From: Nocardioides euryhalodurans
GTDB taxonomy: Bacteria; Actinomycetota; Actinomycetes; Propionibacteriales; Nocardioidaceae
Reading direction: 5' to 3'
Length of the DNA: 64,000 nucleotides
Assembly (NCBI RefSeq): GCF_004564375.1
Contig: NZ_CP038267.1
Location: 248,001-312,000, forward strand
Shown: one piece after another, positions 20,030 to 30,443 of the stretch
Numbering within the stretch: position 1 is the stretch's first letter
Layout of the letters: each line of letters opens with the position of its first letter
The notes under the pieces: generated by a model
What the model saw: only the letters and a program-made list of their open reading frames with translations
Database searches by the model: none
What the model was told of the DNA's origin: nothing
Position numbers and translations under genes: made by a program

Positions 20030-20779
20030 TCAGAGGTGGGAGGCGGCGGCGCGGTCGAGGAAGAAGACGACCTCGGCGGCCGGGGAGTCGTCGCTGGCCG
20101 GGAGGCCGGTGACCCCCCGCGCGGGGGTCTCCCGTACGTCGCCCTCGGGCGCGAGGGCCCGCGCGACGGCCTCGGCCTTCTCCTCGCCGCTGACGACCAG
20201 CCAGACGGCCCGGCTCCGGTTGAGCGCCTCGAAGGTGAGGCTGACCCGCGCCGGCGGCGGCTTGGGGGAGTCGTGGACGGCGACGGTGACGGCGTCGGTG
20301 ACCTCGAGCGCCGGGTGACCCGGGAACAGCGAGGCGACGTGACCGTCCGGCCCGATGCCGAGCATCAGCACCTCGAAGGCTCCGGACCCGTGCTCGCGCA
20401 GCTCGCGGGCGTACGCCGAGGCGGCGTCGTCGACCGTGGCCGCGTGGTCGGTCGGGGGTACCTCGTGCACGCGCTCCGGGTCGACCCCGACGTGGTCGAG
20501 GAAGGCCCGCCGGGCCTGCCCGGCGTTGCGGTCGGGGCTGTCGGCGGGGACGAACCGTTCGTCACCCCACCAGAAGTCCACGCGGGACCAGTCGACGTCG
20601 GAGACCGGACCGTGCTCCCCGAGCGCGTGGTGGATCCGGTCGGCGACCGACCCGCCGGTGAGGCCGATGTGGGGGACGTGCCCGGACCGCTGGGCGGCGA
20701 CGATCCGGGCCAGGAGCTCGCCGGCGACCGCCGTCGCCAGCGCGTCGGCGTCGTCGAAGACCTCCACCAGGGTGCTCAT
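20030..20779 (-). CDS. pgl: 6-Phosphogluconolactonase
   Basis: Hydrolyses 6-phosphogluconolactone in the oxidative pentose-phosphate pathway. It is 249 residues with the DevB/NagB-like fold: 'PHIGLTGGSVADRIHHAL', 'VDFWWGDERFVPADSPDRN', 'VLMLGIGPDGHVASLFPGHP' and 'RVSLTFEALNRSRAVWLVVS'. ATG 20779 overlaps the opcA stop by 4 nt. It is the last gene of the tkt-tal-pgi-zwf-opcA-pgl operon; its stop nearly touches the right repeat array. Confidence 0.93.
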   Translation of the reverse strand: MSTLVEVFDDADALATAVAGELLARIVAAQRSGHVPHIGLTGGSVADRIHHALGEHGPVSDVDWSRVDFWWGDERFVPADSPDRNAGQARRAFLDHVGVDPERVHEVPPTDHAATVDDAASAYARELREHGSGAFEVLMLGIGPDGHVASLFPGHPALEVTDAVTVAVHDSPKPPPARVSLTFEALNRSRAVWLVVSGEEKAEAVARALAPEGDVRETPARGVTGLPASDDSPAAEVVFFLDRAAASHL

Positions 20780-21687
20780 GCGCCGTCCCGGAGCCGGAGC
20801 AGCCGCTTGGTGGTGGCGGCGTAGATGTCGTCCTCGTCGCTCCACCGCAGCTCCTCGGCGAGCAACTCGGGCAGGTCGCGACGCTTGAGCGCGACCGGCC
20901 GGTCGGGTCGACCCGGGGAGGAGAACACCGCCAGCTTGCCGTCGCCGCGCGCGATCCGGATCTCGCCCTCGGAGGTCTCCATCACCACCTCGGTGATGCC
21001 CGGACCCTGCGAGCTGACGCGGTCCGCGGGGACCCGGAGCCGGTCAGCCAGCCAGGCGAGCAGGAGGTCGGCACTCGGGCTGATCCGCTCGGCGGCGACC
21101 GAGACGCGCCGCACCTTGAGCGGGTGCTGGTCGAGCGAGGCCGCGAGCAGGGCGCGCCACGGGGTGATCCGGGTCCACGCCAGGTCGGTGTTGCCGGGGG
21201 CGTACGCCTCGCACTGGCCGTGGAGCGCCTTGATCTTGCCGCGCGACACGAACGCGGTGTCGGTGATGCGTCGCTGGCCGAGCCGGCCGAGCGGGTCGCT
21301 CGCAGGGTCGGCAGGGTGGTCCGAGGGCCACCAGACGACGACGGGGGAGTCGGGCAGCAGCAGCGGCAGCACCACCGACTCGGGGTGCTTGGTGACCTCC
21401 CCGTGCAGCCGGATCAGCGCCGTCTCGCCGCTCCAGCCCTGGCCGATCCCGACCTGGGCGTCGACGCGCGGAGCGCCGCGGCCGTCGCCGAGGATCACAC
21501 CGAGGACCCGCGCCGGGTGCTCGTGGGAGGCCTCGCGCGCGGCGTCCATCGCGGCCGACGCGTCGTCCTCGGCGACGACCACGATCAGCGTCATCACCAT
21601 CCCCATCGCGGGACTGCCGGCACGCATCCGGCCGCGGACGAACTCCGCGGCGATCTGGGACGAGTTGGTGTCGGTGAGCTCGATCAT
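20776..21687 (-). CDS. opcA: OpcA, glucose-6-phosphate dehydrogenase assembly/allosteric factor
   Basis: OpcA activates glucose-6-phosphate dehydrogenase in cyanobacteria and actinobacteria. It is 303 residues with 'TLIVVVAEDDASAAMDAARE', 'SVVLPLLLPDSPVVVWWPSD', 'HGQCEAYAPGNTDLAWTRIT' and 'PWRALLAASLDQHPL'. The ATG follows the zwf TAG with no gap at all and its own stop overlaps pgl, so zwf, opcA and pgl are surely cotranslated. Confidence 0.92.
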   Translation of the reverse strand: MIELTDTNSSQIAAEFVRGRMRAGSPAMGMVMTLIVVVAEDDASAAMDAAREASHEHPARVLGVILGDGRGAPRVDAQVGIGQGWSGETALIRLHGEVTKHPESVVLPLLLPDSPVVVWWPSDHPADPASDPLGRLGQRRITDTAFVSRGKIKALHGQCEAYAPGNTDLAWTRITPWRALLAASLDQHPLKVRRVSVAAERISPSADLLLAWLADRLRVPADRVSSQGPGITEVVMETSEGEIRIARGDGKLAVFSSPGRPDRPVALKRRDLPELLAEELRWSDEDDIYAATTKRLLRLRDGA

Positions 21688-23247
21688 CTAGGGCCTCCGC
21701 CAGGTCCGGCCGTCACGGGCGAGCATCTTGTCCGCCGAGGCGGGCCCCCACGTGCCCGCGGGGTACGGCTCCGGCTTCGCCTTGCCGTTGCGGTCCTGCC
21801 GCGCCCAGTGCTCGAGGATCGGGTCCAGGATCTTCCACGACAGCTCGACCTCCTCGTGGCGCGGGAAGAGCGGCGGGTCGCCGAGCAGCACGTCGAGGAT
21901 CAGCCGTTCGTACGCCTCCGGCGAGGACTCGGTGAACGAGCCGCCGTACGCGAAGTCCATGGTCACGTCGCGGATCTCCATCGACGTGCCGGGCACCTTG
22001 GACCCGAACCTGATGGTGAGGCCCTCGTCGGGCTGCACCCGGACCACGAGGGTGTTCTGGGTGAGCTCCTCGGTGGCGCTCGCGTGGAAGGGGAGGTGCG
22101 GGGCGCGCTTGAACACCACGGCCACCTCGGTCACCCGCCGCCCGAGCCGCTTGCCGTGGCGCAGGTAGAAGGGCACCCCGGCCCAGCGCCGGTTGTCGAT
22201 GCCGAGCTTGATCGCGGCGTACGTCTCGGTGGTGGAGGCCTTCGGGATGCCCTCCTCGTCGTGGAAGCCCTGGACCCGGACGCCGCCGGACCAGCCGTCG
22301 TCGTACTGGCCGCGCGCCGTCGACAGGTCGAGCCGCCGGGGGAGCGACACCGCGGCGAGCACCTTCTCCTTCTCGCGCCGCAGGCTCTCGGCCCGGAAGT
22401 CGGAGGGCTCCTCCATCGCGACCAGCGCCATCAGCTGCAGCAGGTGGTTCTGGATCACGTCACGGGCCGCACCGATGCCGTCGTAGTAGCCGGCCCGGCC
22501 GCCGATGCCGATGTCCTCGGCCATCGTGATCTGCACGTGGTCGACGTAGTTGGAGTTCCAGATCGGCTCGAACATGGCGTTGGCGAAGCGCATCGCCAGG
22601 ATGTTCTGGACCGTCTCCTTGCCGAGGTAGTGGTCGATCCGGAAGACCGAGCCGGTCGGGAAGACCTGGGCAAGGCTGTCGTTGAGCTCCCGCGCGGAGG
22701 CGAGGTCGTGGCCGAACGGCTTCTCCACGACCACGCGACGCCAGGAGCCGTCGGTCTGCCTGCTCAGCCCGTGCTCCTGGAGCTGCTGCACGACGTCACC
22801 GAAGAACTTGGGCGGGATCGAGAGGTAGAACGCGTGGTTGCCGCCGGTGCCGCGGGCCTGGTCGAGCTCCTCGATCGTCCGGCGGAGGTTGTCGAAGGCG
22901 AGGTCGTCGGAGAAGTCGCCCGGCACGAAACGGAAGCCCTCGGCGAGCTGGCGCCAGACCTCCTCGCGGAACTCGGTCCGCGCGTGCTCCTTGACGGAGT
23001 CGTGGACGATCTGCGCGAAGTCCTGGTCCGCCCAGTCCCGCCGTGCGAAGCCGACCAGGCTGAATCCCGGCGGCAGCAGCCCGCGGTTGGCGAGGTCGTA
23101 GATCGCGGGCATCACCTTCTTGCGGGCGAGGTCGCCGGTGACGCCGAAGAGGACCATGCCGCTCGGGCCTGCGATCCGCGGCAGCCGACGGTCCTCGGGG
23201 TCCCGCAGCGGGTTGGCGTGGGTCGCCTCGGTGGGGGTGCCGGTCAT
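21688..23247 (-). CDS. zwf: Glucose-6-phosphate dehydrogenase
   Basis: First enzyme of the oxidative pentose-phosphate pathway; makes 6-phosphogluconolactone and NADPH. It is 519 residues with the dinucleotide motif '[20 protein letters not shown]' near residue 33, the substrate signature '[20 protein letters not shown]' and 'VEKPFGHDL'. ATG 23247 overlaps the pgi stop by 4 nt. The reading frame stays open far upstream on this strand, but that extension lies in another frame of pgi and is not coding. Confidence 0.97.
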   Translation of the reverse strand: MTGTPTEATHANPLRDPEDRRLPRIAGPSGMVLFGVTGDLARKKVMPAIYDLANRGLLPPGFSLVGFARRDWADQDFAQIVHDSVKEHARTEFREEVWRQLAEGFRFVPGDFSDDLAFDNLRRTIEELDQARGTGGNHAFYLSIPPKFFGDVVQQLQEHGLSRQTDGSWRRVVVEKPFGHDLASARELNDSLAQVFPTGSVFRIDHYLGKETVQNILAMRFANAMFEPIWNSNYVDHVQITMAEDIGIGGRAGYYDGIGAARDVIQNHLLQLMALVAMEEPSDFRAESLRREKEKVLAAVSLPRRLDLSTARGQYDDGWSGGVRVQGFHDEEGIPKASTTETYAAIKLGIDNRRWAGVPFYLRHGKRLGRRVTEVAVVFKRAPHLPFHASATEELTQNTLVVRVQPDEGLTIRFGSKVPGTSMEIRDVTMDFAYGGSFTESSPEAYERLILDVLLGDPPLFPRHEEVELSWKILDPILEHWARQDRNGKAKPEPYPAGTWGPASADKMLARDGRTWRRP

Positions 23248-24896
23248 CGGGAGCGCAGCCTCCGGTACTGGTCGATGAGGGAGCGGGTCGAGGCGTCCTG
23301 TGCGGCGAGCGCGTCGTCGTCGCCGCCGACCGCCGGCGTCACCTGCTGGGCGAGCTGCTTGCCGAGCTCCACGCCCCACTGGTCGAAGCTGTCGATGCCC
23401 CAGACCACGCCCTGAACGAACGTGATGTGCTCGTAGAGCGCGACCAGCTGGCCCAGCACCGAGGGACTGAGCTCGGGTGCGAGGATCGACGTCGTCGGCC
23501 GGTTGCCGGTGAAGACCCGGGCGGGGACGAGCGCCTCCGCGGTGCCCTCGGCGCGGACCTCGTCGGCCGTCTTGCCGAGGGCCAGAGCCCTGGTCTGCGC
23601 GAAGAAGTTGGCGAGGAACAGCTCGTGCACGTCGGCGTCCCCGTCGACGAGCGGGTACGCCGGACGTGCGACCGCGATGAAGTCGGCCGGCACCAGCCGG
23701 GTGCCCTGGTGGATCAGCTGGTAGAACGCGTGCTGGCCGTTGGTCCCGGGCTCGCCCCAGAAGACCTCGCCGGTGCCGGTCGTGACGGGGGTCCCGTCCC
23801 AGCGCACGCCCTTGCCGTTGGACTCCATGGTGAGCTGCTGGAGGTAGGCGGGGAAGCGGTGCAGCAGCTGGGCGTACGGCAGCACCGCGTGGGTCTGGGC
23901 GTCCAGGAAGTTCGTGTACCAGACGTTGAGCAGCCCCATGAGCACCGGGACGTTGTGCTCCGGCGGGGTCGTACGGAAGTGCTCGTCCATGGCGTGCATG
24001 CCCGCGAGCAGCTCGGCGAAGCGCTCCGGCCCGACGGCGACCACCAGCGAGGTCCCGATGGCGGAGTCCATGGAGTAGCGACCGCCGACCCAGTCCCAGA
24101 AGCCGAAGGCGTTGTCGGGGTCGATGCCGAAGTCGGCGACCTTGTCGAGGGCGGTCGAGACGGCGACGAAGTGCCGGGCCACCGCCTCGCCCTCGTCGTG
24201 CCCGGTCAGGCCGTCGAGCAGCCAGGCCCTGCAGAGCCGCGCGTTGGTCAGCGTCTCCAGCGTCCCGAAGGTCTTGCTGGAGACGATGAACAGCGTGGTC
24301 GCCGGGTCGAGCCCGGCGAGCGTCGTCGCCGCGTCCGTCGGGTCGATGTTGCTGATGAACCGGCACTCCAGCCCGTCCTGGACGTAGGGGGCGAGCGCCT
24401 CGTACGCCATCACCGGACCGAGGTCGGAGCCGCCGATGCCGATGTTGACCACGGTCCGGATCCGCTCGCCCGTCACGCCGGTCCACGCCCCCGACCGGAC
24501 CCGGTCGGCGAAGTCGTAGACCCGGCCCAGCACCTCGTGGACGTCGGGGACCACGTCGTGCCCGTCGACCTCGAGGGAGGCATCCGCGGGGAGCCGGAGG
24601 GCGGTGTGCAGCACCGCACGGTCCTCGGTGACGTTGATCCGCTCACCGGCGAACATCGCGTCGCGGCGGGCGCTCAGCCCCACCTGGTCGGCGAGCTCGC
24701 GCAACGCCGTCCAGATCTCAGGCGTGACCAGGTTCTTCGACAGGTCGACGTGGAGGTCACCGGCGGTCAGGGTCGATCGCCGGACCCACTCCTCGTCGGC
24801 GAGGGCAGCTCGCAGGTCGGGCTCGAAGCCCTCGGCCAGGGCCGTGAGCCGCGACCACGCAGCGGTACCGGTGGGATCGACCGGACCGTCGCTCAT
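23244..24896 (-). CDS. pgi: Glucose-6-phosphate isomerase
   Basis: Interconverts glucose 6-phosphate and fructose 6-phosphate. It is 550 residues with '[20 protein letters not shown]', '[19 protein letters not shown]', '[18 protein letters not shown]', '[12 protein letters not shown]' and '[20 protein letters not shown]'. Both ends overlap the neighbours by 4 nt (tal upstream, zwf downstream). Its place inside the pentose-phosphate operon couples hexose isomerisation to NADPH production; in Mycobacterium tuberculosis pgi lies elsewhere. Confidence 0.96.
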   Translation of the reverse strand: MSDGPVDPTGTAAWSRLTALAEGFEPDLRAALADEEWVRRSTLTAGDLHVDLSKNLVTPEIWTALRELADQVGLSARRDAMFAGERINVTEDRAVLHTALRLPADASLEVDGHDVVPDVHEVLGRVYDFADRVRSGAWTGVTGERIRTVVNIGIGGSDLGPVMAYEALAPYVQDGLECRFISNIDPTDAATTLAGLDPATTLFIVSSKTFGTLETLTNARLCRAWLLDGLTGHDEGEAVARHFVAVSTALDKVADFGIDPDNAFGFWDWVGGRYSMDSAIGTSLVVAVGPERFAELLAGMHAMDEHFRTTPPEHNVPVLMGLLNVWYTNFLDAQTHAVLPYAQLLHRFPAYLQQLTMESNGKGVRWDGTPVTTGTGEVFWGEPGTNGQHAFYQLIHQGTRLVPADFIAVARPAYPLVDGDADVHELFLANFFAQTRALALGKTADEVRAEGTAEALVPARVFTGNRPTTSILAPELSPSVLGQLVALYEHITFVQGVVWGIDSFDQWGVELGKQLAQQVTPAVGGDDDALAAQDASTRSLIDQYRRLRSR

Positions 24897-26017
24897 GCCC
24901 GTGCCGCCTCCAGCGAGGCGGACAGCGTCCCGAGCATCTCGTCCCAGGCGGTGACGAACTTGTCGACACCCTCCTTGATGAGGACGGCGATGACGTCGTC
25001 GTAGTCGATCCCGGCCTCGGCGAGCGCCGCCATGTGGGCCGCGGCGTCGTCGTAGTAGGGGCGCACCCGGTCACCGCGGACCTCGCCGTGGTCGGCGACG
25101 GCCTCGAGGGTCTTCTCCGGCATGGTGTTGACGGTGTCCTCGACGACCAGGTCGACGACGTACATCGTGTCGTCGTAGTCGGGGTTCTTGACGCCCGTGG
25201 ACGCCCAGAGCGGACGCTGCTTCCGAGCCCCCTGCGCCTCCAGTGCCTCCCAGCGCGGGCCGCTGAAGAACTCCTCGAAGGCCTGGAAGGCCAGCCGCGC
25301 GTTGGCGACGCCGGCCTTCCCGCGCAGGGCGGGGTCGGTGCCGGGCCCGGAGGTGGTGGCCTCCAGCCGCTTGTCGATCTCGCTGTCGACGCGGGAGACG
25401 AAGAACGACGCCACCGAGTGGATCGTGGCGAGGTCGTGGCCGTGGGCCGCGGCCTGCTCGAGGCCGGCGACGTACGCCTCCATGACGTGGCGGTACTGGT
25501 CGAGGCCGAAGATCAGGGTGACGTTGACCGAGATCCCGTGCGCGAGGGTCTGCGTGATGGCAGGCCAGCCCTCGGGGGTGCCGGGGATCTTGATGAACAG
25601 GTTGGGCTCGCCGACCTGCTCCCACAGCTCGGCCGCCTCGGCGACCGTGGCCTCGGTGTCGTGGGCGAGGCCGGGCGCGACCTCGATCGAGACCCGCCCG
25701 TCGACGCCGTCGGTGGCGTCGAAGACCGGACGCAGCACCCGGCAGGCGTCGCGTACGTCGTCGGTGGTGATGGCCCGGGCGGCGGTCGCGAGGTCGGCGC
25801 CGGACCGCGCGAGCTCACGCACCTGAGCGTCGTAGCGCTCGCCGTCGCTGAGCGCGGCCTGGAAGATCGCGGGGTTGGTGGTCACGCCGACGATGTTGCT
25901 GTTCTTGACCAGGTCGGCGAGGTTGCCGGACTCCAGCCGCTCGCGGGAGAGGTCGTCGAGCCAGATCGACACCCCCGCCTCGGCCAGCTGCTGCAGACGA
26001 TCGGATCCGTTGGACAT
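24893..26017 (-). CDS. tal: Transaldolase
   Basis: Transfers a dihydroxyacetone unit between sugar phosphates in the non-oxidative pentose-phosphate pathway. It is 374 residues, the long actinobacterial type, with '[18 protein letters not shown]', the Schiff-base lysine in '[16 protein letters not shown]', '[20 protein letters not shown]' and '[14 protein letters not shown]'. ATG 26017 has GAGGAAG about 9 nt upstream, and a 48-bp gap separates it from tkt, so it can be translated independently. Confidence 0.96.
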   Translation of the reverse strand: MSNGSDRLQQLAEAGVSIWLDDLSRERLESGNLADLVKNSNIVGVTTNPAIFQAALSDGERYDAQVRELARSGADLATAARAITTDDVRDACRVLRPVFDATDGVDGRVSIEVAPGLAHDTEATVAEAAELWEQVGEPNLFIKIPGTPEGWPAITQTLAHGISVNVTLIFGLDQYRHVMEAYVAGLEQAAAHGHDLATIHSVASFFVSRVDSEIDKRLEATTSGPGTDPALRGKAGVANARLAFQAFEEFFSGPRWEALEAQGARKQRPLWASTGVKNPDYDDTMYVVDLVVEDTVNTMPEKTLEAVADHGEVRGDRVRPYYDDAAAHMAALAEAGIDYDDVIAVLIKEGVDKFVTAWDEMLGTLSASLEAARA

Positions 26018-26065
26018 CTGTTGTCTTCCTCCCTGTCGTGTGCCGGCCGGCGGTGGGCGTGAGCC

Positions 26066-28171
26066 CTAGCCGCTGACCGCCCGGATGCTGTCCTCGGCCG
26101 CGTCGGCGACCGCCTCGGCGGTGATGCCGAACTCGCGGTAGATCCGCTCGAAGTCGGCCGAAGCGCCGTAGTGCTCGAGCGAGACGATCCGGCCGTGGTC
26201 GCCGACGATCTCGCGCCAGCCGAGACCGATGCCGGCCTCGACCGACACCCGTGCCCGGACCGCGGGCGGGATCACCGTCTCCCTGTAGGAAGCGTCCTGC
26301 GCGTCGAACCATTCCCGGCACGGCATCGAGACGACCCGGGCCCGGACGCCGCGGTCGGCGAGCAGCTCGCGTGCCTGCACGGCGAGCTGCACCTCGGAGC
26401 CGGTGCCGACCAGGACGACGTCCGGCTGGCCGCCCTCGACGTCGAGCAGGACGTAGCCGCCACGGTGGACGTTGCTGGTATCGCTGAAGCCCTCCTCGCC
26501 GCGCGGGAAGACGGGCACGTTCTGGCGTGTCAGGACCAGGCCGGCCGGGCGGTCGGTGTGGGACATCACGGTCTGCCAGGCGGCGGCGGTCTCGTTGGCG
26601 TCGGCCGGGCGGACCACGTCGAGTCCGGGGATGGCGCGCAGCGCCGCGAGGTGCTCGACCGGCTGGTGGGTCGGACCGTCCTCGCCGAGGCCGATCGAGT
26701 CGTGGGTCCACAGGTAGGTGACGGGCAGCCCCATCAGCGCGGCGAGCCGCACCGAGGGACGCATGTAGTCGGAGAACGTCAGGAACGTGGCGCCGAAGAC
26801 GCGGGTGCCTCCGTGGACGGCGATGCCGTTGAGGATCGCGCCCATGCCGTGCTCGCGGATGCCGAAGTGCAGCACGCGGCCGGCGTACGGGTCGCCCTTC
26901 CACATCTCGGTCGACCGCTCCTTCGGGATGAAGGAGGGGGCGCCGGCGATCGTGGAGTTGTTGGACTCGGCGAGGTCGGCCGAGCCGCCCCACAGCTCCG
27001 GCACCTTCGCCGCGATCGCGTTGAGGACCGCGCCCGAGGCCTTGCGGGTGGCGACGCCCTTGTCGTCGGCGGGGAAGGTCGGGAGGTCGGCGTCCCATCC
27101 CTCGGGGAGGGTGCGCGTCTGCAGCCGGTCGAAGAGGGCAGGGTCGGCGGAGGGCTTGCGGGTCCAGGCGTCGTACTGCTCCTGCCAGGCCGCCTGGGCC
27201 AGCTTGCCGCGCTCGACGGCCTCGCGGGTGTGGTCGAGCACCGCAGGGTCGACCTCGAAGGTGCGGGCCGGGTCGAAGCCGAGCACCTCCTTGGTGGCGG
27301 CGACCTCGTCGTCGCCGAGCGCGGAGCCGTGGGCCTTGCCGGTGTTCTGGGCGTTGGGGGCCGGCCACGCGATGATCGTGCGCAGCACGATCAGGCTGGG
27401 CTGGTCGGTGACGCGCTCGGCGGCCCGGATCGCGCGGTAGAGCCCGGGGACGTCCTCCTCGTAGCGCTCGCCGTCGTTGGTCCAGTCGACGACCTGCACG
27501 TGCCAGCCGTACGCCTCGTAGCGCTTGGCGACGTCCTCGGAGAGTGCGACGTCGGTGTCGTCCTCGATCGAGATCTTGTTCTCGTCGTAGATGACAGTGA
27601 GGTTGCCCAGCTGCTGGGTGCCGGCGATCGAGGAGGCCTCGGAGGAGACGCCCTCCTCGATGTCGCCGTCGCTGGCGATGGCGTAGACGTGGTGGTCGAA
27701 GACGGACTCGCCGGGCGCGGCGTTCGGGTCGAGCAGGCCGTGCTCGCGGCGGGCAGCCATCGCCATCCCGACGGCGTTGCCGATGCCCTGGCCGAGCGGG
27801 CCGGTGGTCGTCTCGACGCCGGCGGTGTGGCCGTACTCGGGGTGGCCCGGGGTCTTGCTGCCCCACGTGCGCAGCGACTTCAGGTCCTCGAGCTCGAGGC
27901 CCCAGCCGCCGAGGTAGAGCTGGATGTAGAGGGTGAGGCTCGAGTGGCCGCACGACAGCACGAACCGGTCGCGACCGGGCCAGTGCGGGTCGGCGGGGTT
28001 GTGGCGCATGACCTTCTGGAAGAGGAGGTACGCGGCCGGCGCCAGGCTCATGGCGGTGCCGGGGTGGCCGTTGCCGACCTTCTGCACCGAGTCCATCGCC
28101 AGCACCCGGACGGTGTCCACCGCCCGCTGGTCCAGGTCGGTCCACTCCAGGCGTGCGGGGGAGTCGCTCAC
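26066..28171 (-). CDS. tkt: Transketolase
   Basis: Thiamine-diphosphate enzyme moving two-carbon units between sugar phosphates. It is 701 residues with '[20 protein letters not shown]', the ThDP motif starting '[20 protein letters not shown]', '[20 protein letters not shown]', and '[20 protein letters not shown]' followed by '[19 protein letters not shown]'. GTG 28171 is chosen because GAGAGGA lies about 7 nt upstream and the protein then begins near the conserved core. It heads the leftward pentose-phosphate operon, divergent from ctaB. Confidence 0.96.
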   Translation of the reverse strand: MSDSPARLEWTDLDQRAVDTVRVLAMDSVQKVGNGHPGTAMSLAPAAYLLFQKVMRHNPADPHWPGRDRFVLSCGHSSLTLYIQLYLGGWGLELEDLKSLRTWGSKTPGHPEYGHTAGVETTTGPLGQGIGNAVGMAMAARREHGLLDPNAAPGESVFDHHVYAIASDGDIEEGVSSEASSIAGTQQLGNLTVIYDENKISIEDDTDVALSEDVAKRYEAYGWHVQVVDWTNDGERYEEDVPGLYRAIRAAERVTDQPSLIVLRTIIAWPAPNAQNTGKAHGSALGDDEVAATKEVLGFDPARTFEVDPAVLDHTREAVERGKLAQAAWQEQYDAWTRKPSADPALFDRLQTRTLPEGWDADLPTFPADDKGVATRKASGAVLNAIAAKVPELWGGSADLAESNNSTIAGAPSFIPKERSTEMWKGDPYAGRVLHFGIREHGMGAILNGIAVHGGTRVFGATFLTFSDYMRPSVRLAALMGLPVTYLWTHDSIGLGEDGPTHQPVEHLAALRAIPGLDVVRPADANETAAAWQTVMSHTDRPAGLVLTRQNVPVFPRGEEGFSDTSNVHRGGYVLLDVEGGQPDVVLVGTGSEVQLAVQARELLADRGVRARVVSMPCREWFDAQDASYRETVIPPAVRARVSVEAGIGLGWREIVGDHGRIVSLEHYGASADFERIYREFGITAEAVADAAEDSIRAVSG

Positions 28172-28215
28172 AGGGGTCCTCTCACGTCGTTCGGCAGCCG
28201 TGCACGGCACCGCCG

Positions 28216-28241
28216 AGCCTACTCATGCCCCGCGTTAGACT
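28216..28241. promoter_or_regulatory. Divergent promoter region between tkt and ctaB
   Basis: Two -10-like hexamers face apart: TAGGCT on the minus strand (28216-28221) for tkt and TAGACT on the plus strand (28236-28241) for ctaB. Each leaves a 35-45 nt leader with a ribosome site. Confidence 0.45.
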
Positions 28242-28278
28242 GCGAGGCGCATCGACGCTCCCGTACCCGAGGATCCCC

Positions 28279-29235
28279 GTGACATACGTCGGCCAGTCGG
28301 CCAACCAGCCGGATGCTGCCGTGAGGCGCTCCGGGACGACGCGCGCCTCGCTGCGCGACGTGGTGGGCGCGTACGTCGGCCTCACTAAGCCCCGGGTGAT
28401 CGAGCTCCTGCTGCTGACGACCGTGCCGGTGATGTTCTTCGCAGCCCGGGGCGTGCCGGAGCTCGGCCTGGTCGCGGCGACCGTCATCGGCGGCACGCTG
28501 TCCTCGGGGTCCGCCTCCGCGCTCAACTGCGTCTACGACCGCGACATCGACGAGCAGATGCGCAGGACGCGCCGCCGGGCGTTGCCCCGTCACGTGGTCA
28601 CCCCGGTCGCGGCGACCGTCTTCGGGGTGGTGCTGGGCGTGCTCGCGACCGTGGTCCTGTGGACCTGGGTCAACCCGCTCTCGGCGATGCTGGCGCTGGC
28701 GGCCGAGGCCTTCTACCTCGTCGTCTACACCGTGCTGCTCAAGCGCCGCACCACCCAGAACATCGTCTGGGGCGGCCTCGCGGGCTGCTTCCCCGCCCTC
28801 ATCGGCTGGACCGCCGTCACCGGGGAGCTCGCGTGGGCACCGGTCGTGCTGTTCCTCGTGGTGTTCTTCTGGACCCCGCCCCACACGTGGGCGCTGGCGC
28901 TGCGCTACCGCGAGGACTACGCGAACGTGGACGTCCCGATGCTCCCGGTCGTGGCGCGGGCCGAGGTGGTGGGCCGGCAGATCGTGCTCTACAGCTGGGC
29001 CATGGTCGCGACCTCGCTGCTGCTGTGGCCGGTCGCCGACACCGGCTGGGTCTACCCCGCGGCCGCCGTGGTGCTGGGAGCGGTCTTCCTGGTCGAGGCG
29101 CACCGGATGTGGGGACGCACCAAGGGCACCGAGGACCTGACCCTGATCCAGCCGATGCGGCTGTTCCACTCCTCGAACCTCTACCTCTCGCTGCTGTTCG
29201 TGGCCGTCGCGCTCGACCCGCTGCTCACCCGCTGA
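28279..29235 (+). CDS. ctaB: Protoheme IX farnesyltransferase (heme O synthase)
   Basis: Adds a farnesyl group to heme B to give heme O, the first step towards heme A for cytochrome oxidase. It is 318 residues, a UbiA-family membrane protein with about nine helices. The prenyl-diphosphate/Mg motif is '[20 protein letters not shown]', and the second conserved region includes '[18 protein letters not shown]'. The usual 'RTxxRPL' reads RTRRRAL, a mild variant. GTG 28279 has GAGG upstream. It faces ctaA, which does the next step. Confidence 0.94.
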   Translation: MTYVGQSANQPDAAVRRSGTTRASLRDVVGAYVGLTKPRVIELLLLTTVPVMFFAARGVPELGLVAATVIGGTLSSGSASALNCVYDRDIDEQMRRTRRRALPRHVVTPVAATVFGVVLGVLATVVLWTWVNPLSAMLALAAEAFYLVVYTVLLKRRTTQNIVWGGLAGCFPALIGWTAVTGELAWAPVVLFLVVFFWTPPHTWALALRYREDYANVDVPMLPVVARAEVVGRQIVLYSWAMVATSLLLWPVADTGWVYPAAAVVLGAVFLVEAHRMWGRTKGTEDLTLIQPMRLFHSSNLYLSLLFVAVALDPLLTR

Positions 29236-29242
29236 CACCGGC

Positions 29243-29260
29243 CCCGGACCGTGCTCCGGG
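29243..29260 (+). terminator. Small hairpin after ctaB
   Basis: CCCGGA (29243-29248) pairs with TCCGGG (29255-29260) around a 6-nt loop, 8 bp after the ctaB stop. Confidence 0.4.
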
Positions 29261-29402
29261 AGGCTCGCGAAAAAAGTTGGCTGCACGTGGCAACCAAGTC
29301 GGGGCGTGCCGCGTCTACTTCCATGACGGCGGCCTCGCCCGGCCACGGGGGTCCGGGCCAGGCCGCTGTCACCATTCCTGGGCTCGTGGGGGCGGTGCGG
29401 GC

Positions 29403-29490
29403 CATTTCCCATGTGATGTAGGCACCTGCTCACGTCTCACGGCTGAGCCGCCATGAGAAGTGGGCAGACCCCAGGTGAACATGGGAAATG
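29403..29490. repeat. 88-bp symmetric imperfect inverted repeat between ctaB and ctaA
   Basis: The outer arms CATTTCCCATGT (29403-29414) and its complement (29479-29490) pair perfectly. A symmetric 10-nt internal loop follows, then a 15-nt inner arm (29425-29439 with 29454-29468, 12 of 15 paired). At the tip is a short CGGCTGAGCCG hairpin. The 275-bp gap 29236-29510 holds this element, the small hairpin at 29243 and no gene. It may be a bidirectional terminator or a small palindromic mobile repeat. Confidence 0.75.
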
Positions 29491-29510
29491 CCTAGCAGCA
29501 GCGCGCAGGC

Positions 29511-30443
29511 TCAGGACACCGTGGTCGGGGCCGCCATCGGCGCCGGAGCCTCCGCCCCCGCCCGGCTCCGGCCGTGGGCCGCGAGCAGCACCCAGCTCAT
29601 GGCGGCCGAGACCAGGGCCGCGCCGAGCAGGTGCAGCCCGACCAGCAGGATCGGCAGGTCGGTGTAGTACTGCACGAAGCCGACCACGCCCTGCGCGAGC
29701 TGGAGCGCCAGCAGCACGATCACCGGGCGGCGCGCGCCACGCGGGAAGGCGTACGCGAGCCCGACCGTGAGGCCGACGAAGAGGAACACCAGGTCGGCGT
29801 GGAACTGGCTCAGCTGCAGCGGGTCCAGGCCGTTGCGCGGGGAGTCGACGTCGCCGGCGTGGGGGCCGGAACCGGTCACGATCGTCCCGACGTAGAGCAC
29901 CGCCCAGCCGACGGCGAACACCGCCCAGGCCAGCGATCGCGTCCCGCGGGACGCGGCCGCGCGGGACGGACCGCGCAGCAGGTCGAGCAGCCAGACGCAG
30001 ACGCCGATCATGGCCATCGACACCAGCAGGTGCAGAGACACGATCCACGGGTTGAGGTCGGTGAGGACGGTGATGCCGCCGATCACGGCCTGCGCCGGGA
30101 CGCCGAGCGCGATGACGGTGGCGAGCCAGAAGGGCGCCCAGTCGCGGGAGCGGCGCCAGGTCCGCACCAGCGCCACCAGGGCGGCGACCCAACAGGCGAT
30201 GGCGATCGCGGCGAGGACGAAGGTGAGCATCCGGTTGCCGAACTCGATCGCTCCGTGGACGCCGAGCTCGCCGTGCGGGACGTAGGAGCGGTCGGTGCAC
30301 CGCGGCCAGGTCGGGCAGCCCAGCCCGGAGCCGGTGAGCCGGACGGCGCCGCCGGTCACCACGATGCCGATGTTGGCGACCAGGTTGGCGACGGCGAGGG
30401 GGAACAGCGCGCGTGGGCGGGTGTCGGTCACGGTCACTCCCAT
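29511..30443 (-). CDS. ctaA: Heme A synthase (COX15/CtaA family)
   Basis: Oxidises heme O to heme A in the membrane. It is 310 residues with eight predicted helices. Heme-ligand histidines sit in 'VHGAIEFGNRMLTFVLAA', 'PWIVSLHLLVSMAMIGVCVW', 'QLSQFHADLVFLFVGLTVGL' and 'ILLVGLHLLGAALVSAAMSW'. The paired cysteines of the Gram-positive type appear in 'TGSGLGCPTWPRC'. ATG 30443 has GAGGA 9 nt upstream and overlaps the preceding permease gene by 10 nt, so it is the last gene of the ABC-ctaA operon, as in mycobacteria. An Ala/Pro-rich tail ends the protein. Confidence 0.93.
   Translation of the reverse strand: MGVTVTDTRPRALFPLAVANLVANIGIVVTGGAVRLTGSGLGCPTWPRCTDRSYVPHGELGVHGAIEFGNRMLTFVLAAIAIACWVAALVALVRTWRRSRDWAPFWLATVIALGVPAQAVIGGITVLTDLNPWIVSLHLLVSMAMIGVCVWLLDLLRGPSRAAASRGTRSLAWAVFAVGWAVLYVGTIVTGSGPHAGDVDSPRNGLDPLQLSQFHADLVFLFVGLTVGLAYAFPRGARRPVIVLLALQLAQGVVGFVQYYTDLPILLVGLHLLGAALVSAAMSWVLLAAHGRSRAGAEAPAPMAAPTTVS

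Noticed and set aside
29281..29400. A small RNA or gene in the ctaB-ctaA gap before the palindrome
   Set aside because: No promoter, ribosome site or coding pattern beyond short weak hairpins.
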